Of a DNA stretch of 40,668 nt, positions 1 through 6,904 are shown piece after piece (within the stretch, counting starts at the first letter, position 1; each line of letters opens with the position of its first letter). The notes beneath the pieces are model-generated. The model was given only the letters and a program-made list of their open reading frames with translations. It did no database searches and was not told where the DNA came from. The translations under genes were made by a program, and so were the position numbers. Origin of the DNA: Porphyromonas sp. oral taxon 278 str. W7784 (GTDB taxonomy: Bacteria > Bacteroidota > Bacteroidia > Bacteroidales > Porphyromonadaceae); contig NZ_KI259258.1 in the NCBI RefSeq assembly GCF_000467855.2, forward strand, positions 215,584 to 256,251, in the 5' to 3' direction.

Positions 1-38
1 CAGTAGGTTTTTTCGACGACCTACCGTAGATCGTTTTT
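1..38. repeat. Intergenic palindromic repeat array, copy R1 (cut by window edge)
   Basis: Two palindromic half-units built on the ACCTAC-N-GTAGGT core are visible; the first is cut by the window start. Positions 1-29 are identical to 11125-11153. The array lies upstream of the tRNA-Gln promoter. No function is visible. Confidence 0.8.
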
Positions 39-284
39 GCCCCCTCCGAAACCCGCTTATCCAGCGACTTTGAGCGAGCCCCCAATTTCCCTCCCCGCCT
101 CCCCTCCCATTCTGCTGACTCAAGAGCCCTCTTACATAATATGTATTGCCTTCCCTCACCATGCCCCAAGTGTCCGATACTCGCCCGTCCTCCAGCCCGT
201 TCTCCTCAGCTCTCTTCTCCCCGCACGTAGAGCCCTTCGGCAGGGAGCAAACAGGCGGGTCTTGCTCGAATCCATCCGAAGTAC

Positions 285-292
285 TATCTTTG
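285..292 (+). promoter_or_regulatory. Bacteroidota -7 box upstream of tRNA-Gln
   Basis: TATCTTTG matches the TAnnTTTG -7 consensus of the Bacteroidota primary sigma factor. A CTTG at 261-264, 20 bases upstream, is a partial -33 element. The tRNA begins 51 bases downstream. Nothing else is recognised in 39-284. Confidence 0.7.
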
Positions 293-342
293 CACTGCAT
301 TTCGTGCGCTCCTCTGTGGGTCTGTCACGGAATGGAAGGGCT

Positions 343-413
343 TGTCTCGTGGTGTAATGGTAGCACAACAGGTTTTGGTTCTGTTTGTCAAGGTTCGAAT
401 CCTTGCGAGACAA
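343..413 (+). tRNA. tRNA-Gln (anticodon TTG)
   Basis: The acceptor stem pairs 343-349 with 406-412, with discriminator A413. The anticodon stem ACAGG/TCTGT encloses the loop TTTTGGT, giving anticodon TTG. The T-arm contains GGTTCGAATCC. CCA is not encoded. Confidence 0.95.
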
Positions 414-420
414 CAACGGT

Positions 421-450
421 AGAGGGAGTTTCGGCTCCCTCTTTTCTTTT
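421..450 (+). terminator. Intrinsic terminator after tRNA-Gln
   Basis: An 8-bp stem (421-428 with 435-442) has a 6-nt loop and is followed by a T-rich run. It ends the single-tRNA transcript. Confidence 0.85.
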
Positions 451-512
451 CCTCTCCTGCCCTAGCAATCGTCCATCTTTCCCGCAGGATGTGGGGCGGA
501 ACGTAGGGAATA

Positions 513-543
513 TTTGCAGGTATCGGAAAAAGTAGTATCTTTG
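513..543 (+). promoter_or_regulatory. Promoter of tRNA-Asp/tRNA-Pro, textbook Bacteroidota spacing
   Basis: TTTG at 513-516 is followed by 19 bases and then TATCTTTG at 536-543. This is the canonical -33/-7 arrangement for Bacteroidota. tRNA-Asp starts 30 bases downstream. Confidence 0.85.
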
Positions 544-572
544 CAACGTCAAAAGGCAAAACGGCCAAGCAC

Positions 573-646
573 GGTGTGGTAGTTCAGCTGGTTAGAATAC
601 CTGCCTGTCACGCAGGGGGTCGCGGGTTCGAGTCCCGTCCATACCG
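573..646 (+). tRNA. tRNA-Asp (anticodon GTC)
   Basis: The acceptor stem 573-579 pairs with 639-645 (one G-T pair), with discriminator G646. The anticodon stem CCTGC/GCAGG encloses CTGTCAC, giving anticodon GTC. It is followed by a hairpin at about 655-694 and then tRNA-Pro, with no second TAnnTTTG box between, so the two are probably co-transcribed. Confidence 0.95.
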
Positions 647-654
647 CTTAAAGG

Positions 655-694
655 AGCTGTGTCATCCTTCTCTCACGGAGAAGATAGCACAGCT
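655..694 (+). other. Hairpin between tRNA-Asp and tRNA-Pro
   Basis: An imperfect stem is formed by AGCTGTG/CACAGCT outside and CCTTCTC/GGAGAAG inside. There is no T-run after it, so it looks more like a processing or partial attenuation structure than an intrinsic terminator. Confidence 0.5.
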
Positions 695-715
695 TCTCTG
701 CCAAAAAGCCAAGCT

Positions 716-790
716 CGGGATGTAGCGCAGTCCGGTTAGCGCACCTGCTTTGGGAGCAGGGGGTCCCAGGTTCGAATCCTGGTATCCCGA
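716..790 (+). tRNA. tRNA-Pro (anticodon TGG)
   Basis: The acceptor stem 716-722 pairs with 783-789, with discriminator A790. The anticodon stem CCTGC/GCAGG encloses TTTGGGA, giving anticodon TGG. The T-arm has GGTTCGAATCC. Confidence 0.95.
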
Positions 791-799
791 CACAATAGG

Positions 800-837
800 G
801 AGGTCTGATGTAGAGCACTACATCAGACCTCTTTTCT
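800..837 (+). terminator. Intrinsic terminator after tRNA-Pro
   Basis: A perfect 14-bp stem (800-813 with 818-831) has an AGCA loop and is followed by TTTTCTT. Confidence 0.9.
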
Positions 838-919
838 TATATATCCAGCAGGGCAGGCTTAGAGCGCCTTCTGGAGCAGACTCTTCGACCGATGAGGGGC
901 GCCTTCACGGGGAGAGTCG

Positions 920-927
920 TATCTTTA
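920..927 (+). promoter_or_regulatory. -7 box of the rlmL-type gene
   Basis: TATCTTTA is one base from the TAnnTTTG consensus and lies 38 bases before the ATG at 966. It also argues against the longer reading frame that begins inside tRNA-Pro. Confidence 0.55.
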
Positions 928-965
928 CGCCATGGGGCTATCTCCCCATCCCGACAACGAATCAG

Positions 966-2654
966 ATGAAGCAAGAATCTCGCATGATCGCTAAGACGCT
1001 ACAGGCTCTGGAGCCCGTCTTGGCACAAGAACTAGAAGCCCTCGGAGCGACAGATATAGAGGAAGGGCGCCGTATGGTCTCCTTCACCGGAGACAAGAAG
1101 CTCCTCTACAAGGCGAACTACTGCCTGCGCACCGCCCTACGTATCCTCCTGCCTATCGCTACCTTCCGAGCGACGAATCCCGACGAGCTCTACAGCCAGC
1201 TCAAGGGTCTCGACTGGAGCGCTTGGATGCGGTCTGGAGATAGCTTCGCCTTCGACACCGTGGTCTACTCGGAGACCTTCACCCACAGTAAGTATGTAGG
1301 CTATCGTGCCAAGGATGCGCTGGTCGACTACTTCGTGGAGCGTGGGGAGAATCGCCCCTCGGTACGTCTGGACAATCCCGATCGCCTCTTCCACATCCAT
1401 ATCGCTCATGACGAGGTGACCCTAGCGCTGGATAGCTCAGGGGAGAGCCTCCACAAGCGTGGCTGGCGTGTGGCGCAGACAGAAGCGCCGATGAGTGAAG
1501 TCCTTGCCGCCGGTATCCTACTTCTCGCAGGCTGGGACGGCTCGACGGACTTCGTCGATCCCATGTGTGGCTCGGGTACGCTCCTTATCGAAGCTGCGCT
1601 CATCGCCCGAGGGATCGCTCCGGGATCCTTCCGCCGAAGCTTCGCCTTCCAGCGCTGGCTCGACTACGATGCAGGGCTCTTCGACCTAGTCAAGCAAGAG
1701 GCCGAAGAGCAGCTTCGTCCCTTCGAGCACCATATATATGGGTCGGACAATTCGATCGAAGCCGTCAAGATCGCCCGATACAATGTACGTACGGCAGGCC
1801 TCGGGGACATCATCACCGTAGCGCACCGAGCTATGCAGGATTGCCCTGCTCCCGAGGCGCCCGTCCTTCTGGTAACTAATCCTCCTTACGGCGAACGCCT
1901 ACGTCCACGCTCCATAGAAGATCTCTACCGAATGATCGGGGAGCGCCTCAAGCATAACTATGCCGGCTCCAAGGCGTGGATCATCGCCTACAAGCCCGAG
2001 CACTTCGACTCCATCGGTCTTCGGCAGAGCGTGCGTATCAAGATGCTCAACGGATCTCTCGAGTGTGAGCTCCGTGGCTATGAGCTCTTCGCAGGGAAGC
2101 GTGATGACTACAAGCGTGAGCGAGGTGGGGAAGGTCGCCCCGAAATGCCCCGCCGAGAGCGTGCCCCACGCTCTGAGCGTCCTCGCCGGGAGTTTGACCG
2201 CTCTCGTAGGCCATTCGACCGCTCTGATCGTCCTGACAGAACGGATCGTCCCGAACGTGATCGCAGGGATCGACCCGAGAGGGGGGAGTGCTTTGACCGA
2301 TCCAGTCGCACTGATCGTCCCGAACGTGATCGCAGAGATCGCCCCGAGAGAGGGGAGCGCTTTGACCGAGCAAATAGATCCGAGCGTCCAGAGCGTACCG
2401 ATCGGCCTAGTCGCCCTCGTCGAGACCGAGACTTCGATCGTGGCTCTTCGTCGGATCGTCCCCGTCGTCCTCGCCCTACAGATGACAGACCTCGGGAAGA
2501 AAGAGGCCCTCGCCGAGAGCACTCCGAGAAGAAAAAAGAGGGTGGTCTCTGGCCCAACGATCGCTTCCGTTACCGAGACGAAGAGGGGCGTGAACGTATT
2601 CGTTCTAAGCGCTCTAGCCATATCCAGGTATTCTCCCTCGACAAGGAGGAGTAG
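966..2654 (+). CDS. rlmL: THUMP-domain class I SAM-dependent rRNA methyltransferase (RlmL N-terminal type) with Arg/Asp-rich tail
   Basis: Predicted to methylate a guanine in 23S rRNA, as COG0116 proteins do. At 562 aa it resembles the single-domain form rather than the two-domain E. coli RlmKL. The N-terminal part (about 45-155) fits a THUMP RNA-binding domain. The methyltransferase core follows, with DPMCGSGT at about 198 for SAM binding and the catalytic NPPY at 305-308. From about residue 378 the protein becomes a low-complexity tail of roughly 185 residues rich in R, D, P and E, with repeats such as DRPERDRRDRPERGE. I chose ATG 966 because it follows the -7 box at 920; ATG 984 is a plausible alternative. 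The frame stays open upstream into tRNA-Pro, but that part is not expected to be coding. Family assignment is firm; the exact target base is inferred. Confidence 0.88.
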   Translation: MKQESRMIAKTLQALEPVLAQELEALGATDIEEGRRMVSFTGDKKLLYKANYCLRTALRILLPIATFRATNPDELYSQLKGLDWSAWMRSGDSFAFDTVVYSETFTHSKYVGYRAKDALVDYFVERGENRPSVRLDNPDRLFHIHIAHDEVTLALDSSGESLHKRGWRVAQTEAPMSEVLAAGILLLAGWDGSTDFVDPMCGSGTLLIEAALIARGIAPGSFRRSFAFQRWLDYDAGLFDLVKQEAEEQLRPFEHHIYGSDNSIEAVKIARYNVRTAGLGDIITVAHRAMQDCPAPEAPVLLVTNPPYGERLRPRSIEDLYRMIGERLKHNYAGSKAWIIAYKPEHFDSIGLRQSVRIKMLNGSLECELRGYELFAGKRDDYKRERGGEGRPEMPRRERAPRSERPRREFDRSRRPFDRSDRPDRTDRPERDRRDRPERGECFDRSSRTDRPERDRRDRPERGERFDRANRSERPERTDRPSRPRRDRDFDRGSSSDRPRRPRPTDDRPREERGPRREHSEKKKEGGLWPNDRFRYRDEEGRERIRSKRSSHIQVFSLDKEE

Positions 2655-2696
2655 CCTGTAGAAGCCTCGCTAGGTACGGATATTCTCGGGAGGATA

Positions 2697-2727
2697 TTTG
2701 GTCGTTTCGATTTTTGTTGTACCTTTG
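2697..2727 (+). promoter_or_regulatory. Promoter of the tRNA-Leu pair
   Basis: TTTG at 2697-2700, a 19-base spacer and TACCTTTG at 2720-2727 form a canonical Bacteroidota promoter. tRNA-Leu starts 17 bases later. Confidence 0.85.
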
Positions 2728-2743
2728 CAGTGCAAACGGGTCA

Positions 2744-2826
2744 GCCCAGGTGGCGGAATTGGTAGACGCGCTCGTTTCAGGTGCGAGTGTTCAAAAGACG
2801 TGCAGGTTCGATTCCTGTCCTGGGCA
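2744..2826 (+). tRNA. tRNA-Leu (anticodon CAG)
   Basis: Acceptor GCCCAGG (2744-2750) pairs with CCTGGGC (2819-2825), with discriminator A2826. The anticodon stem CTCGT/GCGAG encloses TTCAGGT, giving CAG. A long variable arm, as in class II tRNAs, precedes the T-arm GGTTCGATTCC. Confidence 0.95.
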
Positions 2827-2867
2827 CAGCCTGACGCTAAGCGTCTCAAGTTTGCAGAGCTTCAAAT

Positions 2868-2951
2868 ACGCGGGTGGTGAAATTGGTAGACACGCTACTT
2901 TGAGGGGGTAGTGCCGGTTACGGCGTGTGAGTTCAAATCTCATCCCGCGTA
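2868..2951 (+). tRNA. tRNA-Leu (anticodon GAG)
   Basis: Acceptor ACGCGGG (2868-2874) pairs with CCCGCGT (2944-2950), with discriminator A2951. The anticodon stem CTACT/GGTAG encloses TTGAGGG, giving GAG. It has a long variable arm and the T-arm GAGTTCAAATCTC. It lies 41 bases after tRNA-Leu(CAG), probably in the same transcript. Confidence 0.93.
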
Positions 2952-2964
2952 CAAAGAAAGAGAG

Positions 2965-3008
2965 CGAGACTCCTTAAGAAGTAATTCTTGAGGAGTCTCG
3001 TTGCTTTT
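2965..3008 (+). terminator. Intrinsic terminator after the tRNA-Leu pair
   Basis: A 16-bp stem (2965-2980 with 2985-3000, one G-T pair) has a GTAA loop and is followed by TTGCTTTT. ispE begins only 27 bases later, so it may depend on read-through or on a promoter I cannot identify. Confidence 0.9.
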
Positions 3009-3034
3009 GTACAGATACAACGATCGTATAGCGC

Positions 3035-3874
3035 ATGAAAGATAAGAGCATGACCGTCTATCCCAATGCCAAGATCAATCTTGGTCTCTTCATCACTGGC
3101 CGACGCTCCGATGGGTACCATCTGCTGGAGACCGGCTTTCTTCCTATTCCCCTTTGTGATGTCCTAGAGCTCTCCGTCCTAGTAGACGAAGAGGAGGATC
3201 GGCTAGAGGTCGTGGGGGGCATCGAGACGGGAGCGCTGAGTGACAACCTAGTGCTCCGTGCCGTGCGAGCCCTCCGTGCTGTCCGCCCGTTCCCTGCGCT
3301 CTCCCTTCGCCTGGCGAAGCACATCCCTTCGGGGGCAGGTATGGGTGGTGGATCGGCAGATGCTTCCTTCACCCTCACTGCTGTCAATGAGCTCTGCGCC
3401 CTCGGACTCTCCCCAGAGGAACTGGAGCAGATCGCCCTAGGCCTCGGAGCAGACTGTCCTATCTTCGTGCGCAATCAGCCTGCTTTGGGTCGAGGGATAG
3501 GCGAGGTGCTTACCCCCCTTACCCTACCACAGCTCGCTGGCTATCACCTAACGATCGTCAAGCCAGAAGTCCATATCTCCACCGCCGAAGCCTTCCGTGG
3601 ACTCCTTCCCATTGAGCCTAGGGAGACTTTTCTCGAAGTACTCCTTAGTCAGCCCGTTTCCTCCTGGTCTTCGTCGGTAATCAATGACTTTGAGCCCAGC
3701 CTCTTCCCACGCTATCCTGAGCTGAAGGAGATCAAGGCGGAGCTCTACCGACTCGGGGCAGACTTCGCCCTCATGACAGGCTCGGGAGCAGCGCTCTATG
3801 CTCTGTCTAAGGAGCCCCTATCTCTAGAGACCTTCGAGAAGAAGGGCTACTTCCTCTGGCAGGACAGGATCTAA
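3035..3874 (+). CDS. ispE: 4-diphosphocytidyl-2-C-methyl-D-erythritol kinase (IspE)
   Basis: Phosphorylates the 2-OH of CDP-methylerythritol in the non-mevalonate isoprenoid pathway, in the cytoplasm. It is a GHMP kinase. The N-terminal PNAKINLGL (about 10-18) is the IspE substrate-binding signature, and PSGAGMGGGSADA at 98-110 is the glycine-rich ATP loop. The C-terminal region has the GHMP motif LMTGSGAALYAL. The length, 279 aa, is usual for the family. A second ATG five codons in (3050) is an equally good start. cbiA follows after 34 bases, so the two may share a transcript, although their pathways are unrelated. Confidence 0.93.
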   Translation: MKDKSMTVYPNAKINLGLFITGRRSDGYHLLETGFLPIPLCDVLELSVLVDEEEDRLEVVGGIETGALSDNLVLRAVRALRAVRPFPALSLRLAKHIPSGAGMGGGSADASFTLTAVNELCALGLSPEELEQIALGLGADCPIFVRNQPALGRGIGEVLTPLTLPQLAGYHLTIVKPEVHISTAEAFRGLLPIEPRETFLEVLLSQPVSSWSSSVINDFEPSLFPRYPELKEIKAELYRLGADFALMTGSGAALYALSKEPLSLETFEKKGYFLWQDRI

Positions 3875-3908
3875 GCCCTCCCTCTCTCCCCAACCAAACC
3901 TTACCCCA

Positions 3909-5222
3909 ATGACTCCCTCTACATCTATCCCCCAGCTACTTGTAGCCGCTGGCTCTTCGGGCAGTGGCAAGACGACCTTTACCCTCGGACTTCTTCGTGC
4001 ATTGAAGAAGCGGGGTCTGAAGGTGCAGAGCTTTAAGTGTGGGCCTGACTACATCGACCCGAAGTTCCATCACCTAGCCAGTGGCAGTTCGTCGATCAAT
4101 CTTGATCTCTTCATGATGAGTCCCGAGCATGTGCGTGCCGTCTATGCACGGCATACCCAGACGGCGGATGCTACCATCGTCGAGGGCGTGATGGGGCTCT
4201 ATGATGGCTATGTGCGTATGCATGGCTCTTCGGCTGAGGTAGCACGGACGGTAGGTATCCCCACGGTGCTCCTGGTCGATGCCCGTTCGTCGGCCTATTC
4301 TGTCGGGGCACTACTCTATGGCTTCAAGCACTTCCGTCAGGACACGGAGGTCGTAGGCGTGGTCTTCAATCGTGTGGCGTCGGAGAATCATTACCGCTTC
4401 CTCCGTGAGGCGGCGGAGGACGCTGGAGTATGCCCCCTAGGCTATATCCCGAAGGCCAAGCTCCTCGAGATCCCCTCCCGTCATCTCGGCCTATCGCTCG
4501 AGGAACTGGAGCGTATGGATGCCTTGCCCGAAGAGGTAGCCCAGATGCTTGAGGAGCACGTCGATCTGGATCGCCTTCTCTCGCTCTGCTCCCGTCCCCG
4601 CCCTCAGCAGGTCGAGGAAGCACTCCCTCAGCCCACCAGCTCCCGACGTATCGCTATTGCCTGGGATGAAGCATTCAACTTCATCTATGAGGAGAATGTA
4701 CTTCGTCTGAAGGACTTCGGGGAAGTCGTCTTCTTCTCCCCGCTGAGGGACGAGCCCCTACCCCAGTGTGATCTGCTGTATCTACCTGGGGGGTACCCCG
4801 AGTTCTACCTCACGGAGCTGACGAAGGCAGAGCACACCCGACGGAGCATCCAAGCTCATGCAGAGGCGGGTGGGAAGATCCTAGCCGAATGTGGAGGGAT
4901 GATGTACCTCTGCCGGGCTATCCGTAATGAGGAAGGCCGTAGCTATCCCATGTGCGGGGTCCTTGACCTAGAGGCGACGATGGAAGGGATGCGCCTCAAG
5001 CTCGGTTACCGCAAGCTCTATGTCGGAGGCAAGGAATGGCGTGGGCATGAATTCCACTACTCCAGTATCGTCGCTGGAGTAGGAGGGGAAGAGACGACGG
5101 GACATCAGCTCACGGCTCGGGATGAGCCTGCGCCCACCCTCCTCTACCGCAAGGGGAATGTCTTAGCCGGCTACACCCACCTTTACTTCGCCGAGCAAGA
5201 TCCCTTTGCCCTCTTCGACTAA
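3909..5222 (+). CDS. cbiA: Cobyrinic acid a,c-diamide synthase family protein (CbiA/CobB)
   Basis: In cobalamin synthesis CbiA amidates the a and c side chains of cobyrinate using glutamine and ATP. The 437-aa protein has the expected two halves. The first is a P-loop amidoligase domain with GSSGSGKTT at 15-23, followed by FKCGPDYIDP. The second is a class I glutamine amidotransferase domain containing LLYLPGGYPE, the nucleophile Cys328 in AECGGMMYL, and His383 in GHEFHYSS. All catalytic residues I can check are present. No other cobalamin gene is in the window, so either the rest of the pathway lies elsewhere or the enzyme works on a salvaged or different tetrapyrrole. Confidence 0.9.
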   Translation: MTPSTSIPQLLVAAGSSGSGKTTFTLGLLRALKKRGLKVQSFKCGPDYIDPKFHHLASGSSSINLDLFMMSPEHVRAVYARHTQTADATIVEGVMGLYDGYVRMHGSSAEVARTVGIPTVLLVDARSSAYSVGALLYGFKHFRQDTEVVGVVFNRVASENHYRFLREAAEDAGVCPLGYIPKAKLLEIPSRHLGLSLEELERMDALPEEVAQMLEEHVDLDRLLSLCSRPRPQQVEEALPQPTSSRRIAIAWDEAFNFIYEENVLRLKDFGEVVFFSPLRDEPLPQCDLLYLPGGYPEFYLTELTKAEHTRRSIQAHAEAGGKILAECGGMMYLCRAIRNEEGRSYPMCGVLDLEATMEGMRLKLGYRKLYVGGKEWRGHEFHYSSIVAGVGGEETTGHQLTARDEPAPTLLYRKGNVLAGYTHLYFAEQDPFALFD

Positions 5223-5238
5223 GTCTATTCTTCGAGGA

Positions 5239-6318
5239 TTATCTCCCACCTGATAGGATAGATAGTACTCGAGGAGCAACCTTCTTCATCACGGCGTAGC
5301 AAGCAAAGCTGAAGGCAAGTGTAAGTACTCCGATGAGGAAGTAGCCAAGCAAAGCACCAGAGCCCTCCTCTCGGAGAGCTGGGATACGGAAGACGATACC
5401 TCTTGCCCAGTTCACTAGGAGTACTGTATGTACGGCGTAGATGAAGAAGACATATTGGTTGAGGCTACTGAGGCGCTGGAGTACCTCGGGTGCTCTTCGC
5501 CCTACTCGTTGCATTAGTAGCAGGGCAGAAGCTGAACCCGTGAGGATGTAGATGCTCTCTACTGTCTTATATCCTGACCACTGGCTAAGCAGAGGGAGGA
5601 TAAAGACTGTCGCTAAGGCGATGAGACCAGCGATATACTTGACCCTCTGGAGCTTCTCCAGGGGGTCAATTTGTTTGATGCCAAGGTATCCGCCAAACAT
5701 GAAGCAGAAGAAGGAGATGGTGCCGAAGCCAAACTCCGCAAAGCTACACTCCCAAGCCATAAGGAAGCATACGAATAGAGGGAGAAGGATATAGCCCCTG
5801 CTCCATGTGATGAGTCGATAGAGGATGGGGCTAAGAGCACAGAGTACGATTAGATCTCGTAGGTACCAGAGAGGGTAGACGATGACCTCATTCCAATAAT
5901 AGCTTAGGAACTCGGGGATACTTGTGATATAGAATGGATCGTGAGGACCTGAGCCTAGTCTGGTCTCTAGCTGGGTCTTGGATAGGAGTATGATGATGTA
6001 GAGACTATTCCAAAGGAGATAGGGTACAAGTAGTGTCTTTACTCGCTTCTTCAGTTCGATAGTCCATACCGAGCGTTGGCTCCAATCCTTCTTGTAGAAA
6101 GCATAGTAGCCAGAGATGAAGAAGAACATGGGTACAGCGATTCGAGCTAAGCTATGAGATATAAACTCGGTGGTATATAGGTAGAACCAGTCCGAAGTGC
6201 CCCACTGTGGTAGCCTCAGATCTTCTCCGACGAGGTGAATGGCTACGACGAAGAGGATGAGAGGGAAGCGCAGGGCTGTGATGACAGACGAAAAATTAGG
6301 GGTAGAGCTTGTACTCAT
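5239..6318 (-). CDS. Acyltransferase 3 family integral membrane protein
   Basis: Acyltransferase-3 proteins O-acetylate or O-acylate cell-surface sugars. The 359-aa product is very hydrophobic, with about ten predicted membrane segments. Its first helix carries R17 and H28 in the pattern RFPLILFVVAIHL, which corresponds to the family's conserved Arg and catalytic His. Later segments include YAVHTVLLVNW. The start at 6318 is preferred over the in-frame ATG at 6360, because the -7 box at 6358-6365 would overlap that upstream codon. The gene converges on cbiA with a gap of only 16 bases. Its codons look more AT-rich than those of its neighbours, which could reflect transfer. Substrate unknown. 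Confidence 0.82.
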   Translation of the reverse strand: MSTSSTPNFSSVITALRFPLILFVVAIHLVGEDLRLPQWGTSDWFYLYTTEFISHSLARIAVPMFFFISGYYAFYKKDWSQRSVWTIELKKRVKTLLVPYLLWNSLYIIILLSKTQLETRLGSGPHDPFYITSIPEFLSYYWNEVIVYPLWYLRDLIVLCALSPILYRLITWSRGYILLPLFVCFLMAWECSFAEFGFGTISFFCFMFGGYLGIKQIDPLEKLQRVKYIAGLIALATVFILPLLSQWSGYKTVESIYILTGSASALLLMQRVGRRAPEVLQRLSSLNQYVFFIYAVHTVLLVNWARGIVFRIPALREEGSGALLGYFLIGVLTLAFSFACYAVMKKVAPRVLSILSGGR

Positions 6319-6357
6319 AGGGGGAGAATAGTGAAATAGAGGATTTGTCTTGCGAGG

Positions 6358-6365
6358 CAAAAATA
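6358..6365 (-). promoter_or_regulatory. -7 box of the acyltransferase gene
   Basis: On the minus strand this reads TATTTTTG, matching TAnnTTTG, about 40 bases before the chosen ATG at 6318. Confidence 0.6.
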
Positions 6366-6588
6366 GCTATTTCCTCTTACTCTAACTCCTTAGCTTATCC
6401 TTCCACTAGGGCTGAGGTATGATAGTGTACCTCTCTGATCACGAGCCTGCATCTGAGGAAGAGCTAGGTGCGCATGCCGAGCAGGAGAAGAGTCGCATCA
6501 CTAATTCGATCGCTGTGTCCAGCTCGCTACCGCATCTGACTTGCTAACAAGGGGGAAGAAGTAGACCCCGAAGTAGGGTGGTTTGGGG
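6366..6588. other. Gene-free stretch, nothing recognised
   Basis: I see no convincing coding frame, RNA gene or strong hairpin here. It lies between the acyltransferase promoter and palindrome array R2. Confidence 0.5.
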
Positions 6589-6675
6589 ATCTACGGTGGA
6601 TCGCTTCGACGACCTACCGTGGGTCGTCAAGGCGACCTACAGTAGGTTTTTCTTGCGACCTACCGTAGGTCACTT
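6589..6675. repeat. Intergenic palindromic repeat array, copy R2
   Basis: Four consecutive ACCTAC-N-GTAGGT-like palindromes are joined by short linkers such as TCGACGA and TTGCGA; the first unit is degenerate. The stretch after it (about 6679-6830, G-rich) resembles the stretch after R4, so the repeated element may be longer than the palindromes. Confidence 0.85.
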
Positions 6676-6846
6676 TTTAGCCTCTTTGTGGGAAGGGGAG
6701 AAAGGGGCTGTAGATCCCGCTTGGTAAGCGGGGAGTCTCGACCTTGGATGGGGTGAGGTGAAGGGATGAGAAATGACCCGATTTTTGTCCCCTTTCTGAG
6801 GGGTGAAGACGAAGGCGATTTTCCTACCCAAATGATAAAAATGAGT

Positions 6847-6883
6847 AAGCCCCGAGCATCAGATCATCTGATGCTCGGGGCTT
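6847..6883 (-). terminator. Strong terminator hairpin of the M3 peptidase gene
   Basis: A perfect 16-bp stem (6847-6862 with 6868-6883) has a 5-nt loop. On the minus strand it is followed by ACTCATTTTTAT, and it sits 21 bases past the stop codon of the M3 peptidase. Confidence 0.85.
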
Positions 6884-6904
6884 GCTCGTTGGGGCAGTCG
6901 GAGC

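Noticed and set aside
750-965. Upstream extension of the methyltransferase frame
   Set aside because: It begins inside tRNA-Pro, crosses a terminator and lies before the -7 box; no family similarity.
1899-2621. Long minus-strand frame opposite the methyltransferase tail
   Set aside because: It exists because the Arg/Asp repeats avoid stop codons on the other strand; no promoter or family motif.
6589-6675. Palindrome arrays as ordinary terminators
   Set aside because: Copies R3 and R4 lie between divergent genes, upstream of both, and the separate hairpin at 6847 already serves the neighbouring gene.
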